Position numbers and translations under genes: made by a program. The notes beneath the pieces are model-generated. The model was not told the origin of the DNA and searched no databases. It saw nothing but the letters and a program-made list of their open reading frames with translations. Shown piece by piece: positions 1 through 8,542 of a stretch of 35,326 bases of DNA (the stretch's first letter is position 1; every line of letters begins with the position of its first letter). This stretch comes from Thermoleophilia bacterium (GTDB taxonomy: Bacteria; Actinomycetota; Thermoleophilia; BMS3ABIN01), in NCBI GenBank assembly GCA_030650885.1, contig JAUSDE010000014.1:1-35326 (forward strand). Direction: 5' to 3'.

Positions 1-1
1 T

Positions 2-1300
<1,299 letters not shown>

Positions 1301-1311
1301 TCACCGGCGAT

Positions 1312-1320
1312 ATTATAGCA
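1312..1320 (-). promoter_or_regulatory. Extended -10 promoter of tRNA-fMet
   Basis: The minus strand reads TGCTATAAT, a perfect extended -10 element, ending 11 bases upstream of the mature 5' end of the initiator tRNA. No good -35 hexamer is visible at 17-18 bases, which is consistent with an extended -10 promoter. Confidence 0.7.
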
Positions 1321-1439
1321 CAAAGAAATTTCAGACTGCAGATCGCCATTTATGCCAGTCCTGATTAAATCTTATTTTTTGCAGGGATTTCTTTTCCTTT
1401 AGGGATCGGTTCATTTTCCGATAGGGGTGGGTATAAATC

Positions 1440-2570
1440 GTGGGGATGACTTCTATGATGAAAGCGAGTTTCATGTTGCGCATATTTATCACGGCCTTTC
1501 TGGGCATGCTGATACTTCTGGTTCCCGCCGGGCTGGTCATGGCTGAACCTGAAAATGACCCCGCCGGCATCGCACAGCAACAGATTCAGACCATTGAATC
1601 ACAGGCTGAGGCCGTGAAAGCGGAAATGGCTGTCCTGAACCATCAGCTTGAAGGCATAGTCGAGCAGCACAACGCCACCAAAGTCCAGCTGGAACGGTTG
1701 ACACTGGATCTGGCGGACAGCCGGGTCCGGCTTGATAACGCCCTGGCGCAGCATGGCAAACAGGAAAGACTGGTTTCCGGGCGCCTGGCCGCGGTTTACA
1801 AGGCGGGTGAGATAAATCTCATGAGCGTACTGATGAACAGCAACAGCCTCACCGACTTCTACGAGCAGAGCCGCTATATCGCAAAAATCAACGAGCAGGA
1901 CAACAAGCTGGAGCAGCAGTTCCGTGTGAGCGCTGAGACTGTTCAGGCTCTTACAGACGAAATCGATCAGAAGCGGTCCATGCAACTGCAACTTGAACGC
2001 CAGCTCGACGATCAGCAAGCCCAGATCGAGACCAGGATCAGGGAGCGCCAGACCAGGCTTGATCGACTTGACGGTCAGGTACAGGAGATCTTTGCAAGGG
2101 AGGCAGAGCGGCTGCGGGTCGAGCAGGAGCGCGCTGCAGCCGAGACAGCGGCAATGCTCCGCGACCTCGAGATAAGTGACGCCGTGCAGGCACAGGTCGT
2201 GCAGACAGCGCTTCAGTATCTCGGAGTTCCTTATGTGTGGGGTGGAGAAAGTCCCTCAGGGTTTGACTGCTCGGGTCTGGTCAAATATGTTTACAAACAG
2301 CATGGGGTAGAGCTCCCACACGCGTCTTCCATCCAGTTCGGAATGGGCGCACCGGTCCCGCCTGATAAGTTACAGCCCGGTGACCTGGTATTCTTTTATG
2401 GCTCGACTGCGCCGCAGCATGTAGGCATGTATGTCGGCAAGGGAAAATATATCGAGGCTCCCAACTTCGGCGAGGTGGTAAAAATTTCCACTCTCAGCTT
2501 TGACAGCGATTACGCGGGCGCCAGGCGATATCCGCTCAAATCGAGGACCGCATTACCTCAAAACCGATGA
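1440..2570 (+). CDS. Secreted NlpC/P60 peptidoglycan endopeptidase with coiled-coil N-terminus
   Basis: Predicted cell-wall hydrolase that cleaves peptide stems of peptidoglycan outside the cell. Residues 1-34 form a signal peptide with a probable cut after VMA. Residues about 40-250 are a long coiled coil rich in Q, E, L and R, resembling regulatory coiled coils of PcsB/RipA-type enzymes. Residues about 250-365 are the NlpC/P60 domain: FDCSG with catalytic Cys277, HVGMY with His327, and Glu339 at the third catalytic position. A Cys-His-Glu triad is known from mycobacterial RipA. A GTG start at 1440 follows a G-rich ribosome-binding-like stretch by 8 bases; ATG at 1446, 1455 or 1458 are alternatives that still leave a signal peptide. 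It overlaps the next gene by an ATGA, so the two are probably translationally coupled. Confidence 0.9.
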   Translation: MGMTSMMKASFMLRIFITAFLGMLILLVPAGLVMAEPENDPAGIAQQQIQTIESQAEAVKAEMAVLNHQLEGIVEQHNATKVQLERLTLDLADSRVRLDNALAQHGKQERLVSGRLAAVYKAGEINLMSVLMNSNSLTDFYEQSRYIAKINEQDNKLEQQFRVSAETVQALTDEIDQKRSMQLQLERQLDDQQAQIETRIRERQTRLDRLDGQVQEIFAREAERLRVEQERAAAETAAMLRDLEISDAVQAQVVQTALQYLGVPYVWGGESPSGFDCSGLVKYVYKQHGVELPHASSIQFGMGAPVPPDKLQPGDLVFFYGSTAPQHVGMYVGKGKYIEAPNFGEVVKISTLSFDSDYAGARRYPLKSRTALPQNR

Positions 2571-2896
2571 CTATGATACTGGTAATTGAAATACTCTTCG
2601 TGATCACCGCTTTCATACTCCTGGTAATGTCAGGATTGAAGATGGTCAAAAAAGCCGCGGGTTTTGGCAGATCGGCAAAGGCCATGAACGAACATACCCA
2701 GCCTCTTATCATGGCACTGGTCTCCCAAAGCGATATGGCTCAGCAGCGGGTTTTTTCCATCACCGGAAACGCTGATCTGCTTCAGCGCAAGATGGAATCA
2801 CTGAGGATCGCTATCGGCAGGATATTAATCGTGTTCGGCGCAATCCGTGAAGTTTCCGACAGGGCTTCCAGAGGCATACGGATTATCGGTTTTTAA
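2567..2896 (+). CDS. Small single-helix membrane protein, unknown function
   Basis: I do not recognise this 109-residue protein. Residues about 3-24 form one strongly hydrophobic helix (ILVIEILFVITAFILLVMSG), followed by a basic segment (KMVKKAAGFGRSAK). The remaining 75 residues look soluble and helical, so the protein is probably anchored at its N-terminus. The start ATG overlaps the stop of the NlpC/P60 gene (ATGA), which points to co-expression and possibly a partner role at the cell envelope. Its stop codon overlaps that of the convergent oppF gene within a TTTAAA palindrome. The clean start coupling and ordinary composition support a real gene. Confidence 0.7.
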   Translation: MTMILVIEILFVITAFILLVMSGLKMVKKAAGFGRSAKAMNEHTQPLIMALVSQSDMAQQRVFSITGNADLLQRKMESLRIAIGRILIVFGAIREVSDRASRGIRIIGF

Positions 2897-3753
2897 AGAG
2901 ACCTCTGCGCATGCAGCGGCGATGGAGCCTGCATGCCGGAGACGTCAGATCCGATAAGCAGCTGCGAATATGGGTGTGACGGCGTGCTTGTCAGCTTCTC
3001 TGTCGGCCCTTGTTCGACTATGGCTCCCCGCTTCATGACTACCAGCTCCCTTGTGATCCTTCTGACCAGGGTCAGGTCGTGAGCAATCACCATCAGAGCC
3101 AGATTCCTCTCAGCCCGCAGCCTCAGCAACAGTTCGGATACCTGGAGTTTTGCATGGGCGTCCAGTGACGCAGCCGGCTCGTCACATATCAATAACCTGG
3201 GGCTGACCGCCAGCGCCCTCGCGATCACAACACGTTGCAGCTCGCCGCCGCTGAGTTCATGGGGATAACGATCGGCAAGCTTGCCAGGGAGTCCGACTTC
3301 ACTAAGCAGACCGGCGATATTATCATGAGCTTCGTTCTTTCCTGACAGGCCATGAATACTCAATGGCTCCCCGATGATATCGCCGGCTTTAATCCGCGGA
3401 TCGACTGAACCGGCGGTATCCTGCCAGATAAGCTGAATGATGCGGGCATTTCGCAAGCGTGTCTTTCCTGGTGCCGACAGCTCTTCGCCATCGACACGGA
3501 TACTGCCGGAGTCAGGCTTCATCAGACCTGTGGCGAGAGCAGCGAGAGTGGTCTTACCGGCGCCGCTTTCTCCTATGATGCCAACGGATGCGCCCGCTTC
3601 TATGGCGAGGCTGAACTCACGCAGAGCCTGGATGCCCTGGCTGGTATTTTCTTCCAGCGGCATTTGATCCTCCTCAGCCCTGGCCGGGGTACTGTGGCCT
3701 CGTCCGCGGACTTTATAAAGCTTGCTGACTTTTTCGAATTCAAGCAGGGGCAA
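2893..3753 (-). CDS. oppF: Oligopeptide/dipeptide ABC transporter ATPase (OppF/DppF type)
   Basis: One of two ATPase subunits driving the importer encoded upstream. Walker A is GESGAGKTT, the signature is LSGGELQR, Walker B is LLICDEP followed by AASLD, and the H-loop lies in VIAHDL. The tail includes the PSHPYSQLL segment found at the C-terminus of peptide and nickel importer ATPases. The frame is open further upstream (to a GTG-type codon near 3966), but that stretch is antisense-free overlap with oppD and not conserved. I place the start at the TTG at 3753, preceded by AGGGGG with 9 bases of spacing. This gives 286 residues and a 14-base overlap with the end of oppD, consistent with translational coupling. 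The exact substrate is unknown. Confidence 0.88.
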   Translation of the reverse strand: MPLLEFEKVSKLYKVRGRGHSTPARAEEDQMPLEENTSQGIQALREFSLAIEAGASVGIIGESGAGKTTLAALATGLMKPDSGSIRVDGEELSAPGKTRLRNARIIQLIWQDTAGSVDPRIKAGDIIGEPLSIHGLSGKNEAHDNIAGLLSEVGLPGKLADRYPHELSGGELQRVVIARALAVSPRLLICDEPAASLDAHAKLQVSELLLRLRAERNLALMVIAHDLTLVRRITRELVVMKRGAIVEQGPTEKLTSTPSHPYSQLLIGSDVSGMQAPSPLHAQRSL

Positions 3754-4555
3754 CAGCTTTTTCCCCCTTTTGGCCGGACTGTCCCCAGACTCCGACCAGG
3801 CTTTTTGTGTAAGCATGAGACGGTTTGTTGAGGATGTCCGCGCATTTGCCGCTCTCCACCGTTGCCCCTTCATGCAGAACCATGATGTCGTCAGCGAATC
3901 TGGAGACCAGGCCCAGATCGTGGGAGATGAATACGATCGACAGGCCTGTTGACCTGCGCCGCTCATTCAGAAGCGCGATTATCTGTGCCTGCAATCGAAG
4001 ATCGAGCGAACTGGTCGGTTCGTCAGCGATGAGAACTTCCGGATTGCAGGCGAGGGCCATGGCAATCATTGCCCGCTGGCATAGGCCTCCACTCAACTGG
4101 TAGGCGTGTGGCGCCGCCGCCAGAATATCTCCCGCTATACCGACACGCTCCAAATGCTGGATGGCCAGCAGTCGTGACTCCCCACGGCTGGCCGATTCGC
4201 GCATGCGAATGACCTCGGCTAACTGGTCGACAACCTTCATCGATGGATCTAGAGCCCCCATGGAATCCTGAAAAATCATGCCGATTCCAGAGCCGCGCAC
4301 TTTGCAGAGGTCACCCTCGCTGTAATCAAGCAGGTTTTTTCCCTGAAAGGTGACCTCGCCGCCGATTTTGACCTCTCGACTGTCATGAAGGCCAAGAAGC
4401 GCCATTGCGAGACTGGACTTGCCGGCGCCGGATTCGCCGATGATGCCGAAAACCGAAGCGGGACGGAGTTTAAAGCTGACGTTGCTCACCGCAGCCGAAG
4501 GCTGGCCGCGAAACCTGACCGAGAGGTTCTTCACATTCAACAGATATTCGCTCAC
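3740..4555 (-). CDS. oppD: Oligopeptide/dipeptide ABC transporter ATPase (OppD/DppD type)
   Basis: First ATPase subunit of the importer, at 271 residues somewhat shorter than many OppD proteins. Walker A is GESGAGKSS (about residues 37-45). The signature is LSGGLCQR, where family members usually have LSGGMRQR. Walker B is VLIADEPTSSLD, and the switch His lies in VFISHDLG. The GTG start at 4555 lies one base after the oppC stop (TGACGTG), and the 3' end overlaps oppF. The protein ends soon after the HAYTKSLVG segment and lacks the long C-terminal tail with an Fe-S cysteine cluster seen in some homologues. It works in the cytoplasm with OppF beneath the OppB/OppC pore. Confidence 0.9.
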   Translation of the reverse strand: MSEYLLNVKNLSVRFRGQPSAAVSNVSFKLRPASVFGIIGESGAGKSSLAMALLGLHDSREVKIGGEVTFQGKNLLDYSEGDLCKVRGSGIGMIFQDSMGALDPSMKVVDQLAEVIRMRESASRGESRLLAIQHLERVGIAGDILAAAPHAYQLSGGLCQRAMIAMALACNPEVLIADEPTSSLDLRLQAQIIALLNERRRSTGLSIVFISHDLGLVSRFADDIMVLHEGATVESGKCADILNKPSHAYTKSLVGVWGQSGQKGEKAVAPA

Positions 4556-4556
4556 G

Positions 4557-5465
4557 TCATCCAGCCTTTTTAATGCGCGGGTTCAAGGCTCTGGTGGCAG
4601 AGTTACCGATGAGGATGAATATCAGCACCATCAGAGTCACAGCGATTCCAGGCACGATGACAAGCCACGGTGCGGGCTCGAACTGCCCCATCGACTCAGA
4701 GAGCATCATGCCGAGGCTCGGATCAGGCCGCTGCACTCCAAGGTTTATGAAACTCAATCCGGCTTCGGCCAGAATCGCGCCGCCGGTGGCCACAGCCGTA
4801 TAGGAAATCAGCGGTGGTATTGAATTTGGCAGGACATGACGGAAAAAGATCCTCGACTCGCCGGCTCCCAGGACTTTCGCTGCCTTGATGTATGTTTTTT
4901 CCCTGATTGAAATAAGTGATGACCTGAAGACCCTGGCGAAGATCGGCCAGCCGAAAAAAGCTATCGCAATGAATACATTACGACGGCCTGGACCCATAAC
5001 CGCCATGATGGCTATTGCACCCAGGACAACCGGGAATGACAGGAAGACATCCGCCGTCCGCATGAAAATGGCATCAGTAATGCGACCGCCGTACACCGCT
5101 ACCGTAGCTGCAGCCATCCCTGCCGTCAACGCCAGGCCCGTAGCGGCGACACCGACGATCATGGATGTCCTGATCGCCCAGAGGACCCGCGAAAGCTCAT
5201 CCCGGCCGTGGAGGTCAGTTCCCAGCGGGTGCTCGAACCCAGGGGCCTCGGCGATGCGGTCATAATCCGGCTCGACGGGGTCTGCGAGAGGCAATAGCGG
5301 AACGATCAGCGAAATGGCCAGCAGAATAGCCGCAAGGGTAATAGCAAAGATCAATGTGTGATGTTTACGGCGCGGGGAATCATAGCCGAAATTCGTGTTG
5401 GCGACACCGAGCTCTGCTCCGGCGGCGGCCATTTCAGAGGCCGCATCGAGACCCGCCCTAGCCAT
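4557..5465 (-). CDS. oppC: Peptide ABC transporter permease (OppC/DppC type)
   Basis: Second membrane subunit of the importer. After a cytoplasmic N-terminus, a first hydrophobic helix (FAITLAAILLAISLIVPLLP) is followed by the periplasmic stretch with HPLGTDLHGRDELSRVLWAIRTS, which is characteristic of DppC/OppC. Several helices follow, then the EAA loop region (YIKAAKVLGAGESRIFFRHVLPN). I choose ATG 5465, which overlaps the oppB stop by 8 bases and gives 302 residues. An in-frame codon at 5522 would add 19 residues embedded in oppB. The stop is two bases before the oppD start, so expression of the four downstream genes appears tightly coupled. Confidence 0.9.
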   Translation of the reverse strand: MARAGLDAASEMAAAGAELGVANTNFGYDSPRRKHHTLIFAITLAAILLAISLIVPLLPLADPVEPDYDRIAEAPGFEHPLGTDLHGRDELSRVLWAIRTSMIVGVAATGLALTAGMAAATVAVYGGRITDAIFMRTADVFLSFPVVLGAIAIMAVMGPGRRNVFIAIAFFGWPIFARVFRSSLISIREKTYIKAAKVLGAGESRIFFRHVLPNSIPPLISYTAVATGGAILAEAGLSFINLGVQRPDPSLGMMLSESMGQFEPAPWLVIVPGIAVTLMVLIFILIGNSATRALNPRIKKAG

Positions 5466-6408
5466 TGGCCTGCTCGCCTGCTCTGACTCGTGGATCCAGC
5501 CAGCCATAAAGGATATCCACAATGGTATTGATAACCACGAAGATAATCACCAGTACGAGGACAGTGCCGATTACCAGCGGCACATCGCGGAAAAGGGCGG
5601 CATTATATACCATCCTTCCCATACCAGGCCATGAAAAGACGATTTCTGTGATCATGGCGCCGCCAAGCAGCGTTCCCAGGTCGATGGCAAGAATCGTGAC
5701 AACAGGCCCGGATACATTTCGCAAACCGTGTTTCAACATCGCCTGCGCCCTGGTAAGCCCTCTGGCCCTCGCCGCTAGTATGTATGGCTTATCCATTTCC
5801 TGGGAGAGAGATGATTGTGTCACTGCGGCGATTATGGCTGTCTGCGCGGCAGCCAGCGTGATGGCCGGTAAAACCAGGTTCAGGGGATTCCAGCCGCCGG
5901 TGCCGGAAATCGGCAATATGCCCAGGCGGCTTGCAAATACATACTGCAATAACATGCCCAGAAAAAAAACAGGAAGAGCGAGCAGCAACGCGCTGGTGAC
6001 TGATGAGAGCGCTTCCAGCCGCGGCCAGCGGCGCAGGGCCATCAGCATGCCCCAGCCGACGCCAAATAAGGTCTCGAGCGTCAGCGCCGCCAGTGTCAGA
6101 TAGATTGTCGCCGGCAGATATTCGAGAATGATGCCGCCGACACCTCGCTGGAGCTCCTGGGATGTGCCCAGGTCGAATTGGGCCAGATGTTGCAGGTATA
6201 TTCCGTACTGGACCCATACCGGGCGGTCGAGACCGAGTTCGCGGCGCAGATTTTCAAGCGCCTCGGGAGTCGCATGATTGCCGAGCGCCGCCTGTGCCGC
6301 ATCTCCGGGAACGAGCAGGTAAATGACAAAGAAGAGCACCGTGACAGTGCCGAACAGCACCAATAACATCTGGAGCAGGCGGTAGAAGATGAAACGGGTT
6401 GTCGGCAT
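5458..6408 (-). CDS. oppB: Peptide ABC transporter permease (OppB/DppB type)
   Basis: First membrane subunit of the importer, 316 residues, a normal length. The N-terminal helix (LLQMLLVLFGTVTVLFFVIY) precedes the family-typical stretch with RRELGLDRPVWVQYGIYL in the external loop. The EAA motif region reads YILAARARGLTRAQAMLKHG, followed by LGGAMITEIVFSWPGMGRM, a very conserved DppB segment. ATG 6408 is preceded by TGGGGT at a short distance. It lies 67 bases downstream of oppA, and that gap contains a GGCGCC inverted repeat that could set the ratio of binding protein to membrane subunits. Confidence 0.92.
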   Translation of the reverse strand: MPTTRFIFYRLLQMLLVLFGTVTVLFFVIYLLVPGDAAQAALGNHATPEALENLRRELGLDRPVWVQYGIYLQHLAQFDLGTSQELQRGVGGIILEYLPATIYLTLAALTLETLFGVGWGMLMALRRWPRLEALSSVTSALLLALPVFFLGMLLQYVFASRLGILPISGTGGWNPLNLVLPAITLAAAQTAIIAAVTQSSLSQEMDKPYILAARARGLTRAQAMLKHGLRNVSGPVVTILAIDLGTLLGGAMITEIVFSWPGMGRMVYNAALFRDVPLVIGTVLVLVIIFVVINTIVDILYGWLDPRVRAGEQANG

Positions 6409-6439
6409 ATTTACCCCAGGCCGCCCCGGCCTTTATGAG

Positions 6440-6473
6440 GGCGCCTGATAAGCGGGCTCCCTCTACCGGCGCC
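6440..6473 (-). promoter_or_regulatory. GGCGCC inverted repeat between oppA and oppB
   Basis: GGCGCC occurs at 6440-6445 and 6468-6473, able to form a 6-bp stem just after the oppA stop. There is no T-run, so it is not a full terminator. Intercistronic hairpins after binding-protein genes often stabilise the upstream message; that role here is inference. Confidence 0.3.
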
Positions 6474-6475
6474 GC

Positions 6476-8083
6476 CTATGTTTGAGACACGGTTATTTTA
6501 TCGAGGGCGATGTCGCCCAAAGATGTGTGGACAAAATTGGTAACCCTGGGTGAATAAACCATGGCGTCCTGGCCAAAGGTGATGGGCACCATCGGCATGT
6601 CGGCCAGGATCTTCCTTTCGGCTTCGTTGTAGAATCCGGTCCTCTGATTCACGTCCGGAGCGGACCGCGCCTTGCCCAGCAGCTCGTCGACTTCAGGATT
6701 CGCATACTGGAATACATCAGTGGCTCCGATGTTGCTCGACTCGAAGAGCGGGAACAGGAAAGAGTCGATGCTTGGAGCGTCCGCCTGCCAGGAGATCAGG
6801 AATAGTGACATGCCACCACTGAGCATCTGGTCACGAAACGCTCCTTCGTCCATGCCGGTGATCTCAACCTGTATACCCGATTTTTTCAGGTCAGACTGAA
6901 TCGCCTGGGCTGTGTCAGCTGCGGGACCAACACCTGGGTAATAAAGGGTCATCGGAGGCAGTCCTGCCCCTCCCGGGAAACCGGCTTCCTCCAACCGCTT
7001 TGCGGTTTGCTCCGGATCAAAACTGTACGGCATGACATCTGCCTGGTGCCCGGGTATCGATGTGGGCACGATGCCGTCGGCGGGGTATTCCTGTCCCTGC
7101 AGCACCTTGTCGGCGATCTTGATGCTATCCATGTCCCACGCAAAAGCTTCTCTTACTTTCTGATTGTCAAAAGGCGGTTTGGTGACGTCGAAGGCAAGGA
7201 AGCGGACAGCGTTAGCCGGCCCCTGGAAGAATTTAACAGACGTATCATTGCGAAGCGCTTCGGTCTGGCCGGCGGGAATCGTCCTGACCGCGTCGACGTT
7301 GCCGGCCTTGAGCTCGGCGACCGCTGTCGCGGGATTAGGGATTATCCTGGCCACCGCCTGGTCGATACTTGCGTCTTGCCCATAATAATCAGGGTTCTTT
7401 TCCAGGACTACCTGATCATCGTGCTTCCATTCTGTAAGGATGAACGGGCCGTTACCCACGGGATGCTCGGCGAATCGGAATTGAGCGTTCTCGACCTCAT
7501 CTTTAGGCACGGGAGCCGCTACTGGGTGCCCGAGCAGTGATACAAAATCGGCCATGGGGAATTCCAGAGTCACTTTAAGCGTGTAATCATCGGCAGCTTC
7601 GACACCTGTCAGTTTGTCGGTTTTCCCATCCGCGAGGTCTGTAGCGCCCATTACAGGCTGCAGTATTGCATAAGCTGTCGAGGACATGGTGTCCGGCGCG
7701 AGAGCCCTGCTCCATGCATAAACGAAGTCGCCCGCTTTGACTTCGGAGCCATTACTGAACCTGACGCCTTTACGCAGATGGAAGGTAAATTCGGTTGCGT
7801 CACTGTTCGACTCCCAGCTTTCCGCCACAGCCGGCACGACTTCGCTCGTTTCCGTGTCGTAGCCCACCAGGCCATCAAAGAGATACCTGGCTATATTTAT
7901 TGCGACGACCTCATCTACCTGGGCTGGATCCAGAGACGCTGGATCGCTGGATTCCGCATATGTAAAAACATTGCTGGATGATGTTTCCTCGCCACAGCCC
8001 ATAATAATCACCGGGGCGACGGCAACCGCGAATAACATGGCCAGCCACACAAATTTTGTCGACCTTTTTCTAAAAATCCCCAC
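6476..8083 (-). CDS. oppA: Family 5 oligopeptide-binding lipoprotein (OppA type)
   Basis: Substrate-binding lipoprotein of the importer, 535 residues. The signal peptide has a basic start, a hydrophobic core and lipobox IMGC with lipidated Cys30, so it is anchored on the outer face of the membrane. The mature part shows SBP_bac_5 hallmarks: SLDPAQVDEVVAINIARYLF, then a WESNSDATEFTFHLRKGV-type segment, and KAGDFVYAWSRAL typical of the OppA branch. The C-terminal lobe has YNEAERKILADMPMVPI. The GTG start at 8083 is preceded by GGAGG only a few bases away. It is first in a five-gene minus-strand operon. The ligand is probably peptide, but family 5 proteins also bind nickel, heme or sugars, so specificity is not settled. 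Confidence 0.92.
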   Translation of the reverse strand: MGIFRKRSTKFVWLAMLFAVAVAPVIIMGCGEETSSSNVFTYAESSDPASLDPAQVDEVVAINIARYLFDGLVGYDTETSEVVPAVAESWESNSDATEFTFHLRKGVRFSNGSEVKAGDFVYAWSRALAPDTMSSTAYAILQPVMGATDLADGKTDKLTGVEAADDYTLKVTLEFPMADFVSLLGHPVAAPVPKDEVENAQFRFAEHPVGNGPFILTEWKHDDQVVLEKNPDYYGQDASIDQAVARIIPNPATAVAELKAGNVDAVRTIPAGQTEALRNDTSVKFFQGPANAVRFLAFDVTKPPFDNQKVREAFAWDMDSIKIADKVLQGQEYPADGIVPTSIPGHQADVMPYSFDPEQTAKRLEEAGFPGGAGLPPMTLYYPGVGPAADTAQAIQSDLKKSGIQVEITGMDEGAFRDQMLSGGMSLFLISWQADAPSIDSFLFPLFESSNIGATDVFQYANPEVDELLGKARSAPDVNQRTGFYNEAERKILADMPMVPITFGQDAMVYSPRVTNFVHTSLGDIALDKITVSQT

Positions 8084-8542
8084 AATACCTCCAGCCTGGT
8101 TTGAGTAAGCGGACGAGCGGAAAAGCGAGTGAGATTACTACTGGAACTCGAGGGCTCACCCGGTCGGGGGTTAATTAGACAAAGTGAATGCGAATCCTGC
8201 TAATTAAACAGCTTTACTGCCGTTTGAAATGAATGCGCTGGAGCCCATCCGAACGGATAGGCAGCATATATTATTCGACATCCAGCATCAGTTATCCTGC
8301 CATTTTATGCTCAAAAACACGCGAATCAAGGCAACTTTCAGGCCCCAACCCGGCCGAAACTACTGCGCCGGAATTGTAAAGGTGCCACCCCGGTAGTAAA
8401 ATTGCCTTTAATATCAGGTTTTTTTATTCCCCAGGATGAGCGTTATGAGGCTGGCCATGGCAATAAAGATTGCGAACTTGCTCTACTTCAGCCGAATATG
8501 CGGTTGGCTTGAGGCGCTACCTCTCCGCTGAGCTGCTTCCAC
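8084..8542. promoter_or_regulatory. Divergent intergenic region with an 8-bp inverted repeat
   Basis: This 459-base region separates oppA (minus) from the GGDEF-LuxR gene (plus) and must hold both promoters. TTAATTAG at 8171-8178 and CTAATTAA at 8200-8207 form a perfect 8-bp inverted repeat with 21 bases between the arms, about 90-125 bases upstream of oppA. This could be an operator. I see no convincing -35/-10 pair and no gene here. Confidence 0.35.

Noticed and set aside
3754-3966. N-terminal extension of oppF
   Set aside because: These codons lie entirely within oppD, are not ABC-ATPase-like, and a good ribosome site supports TTG 3753.
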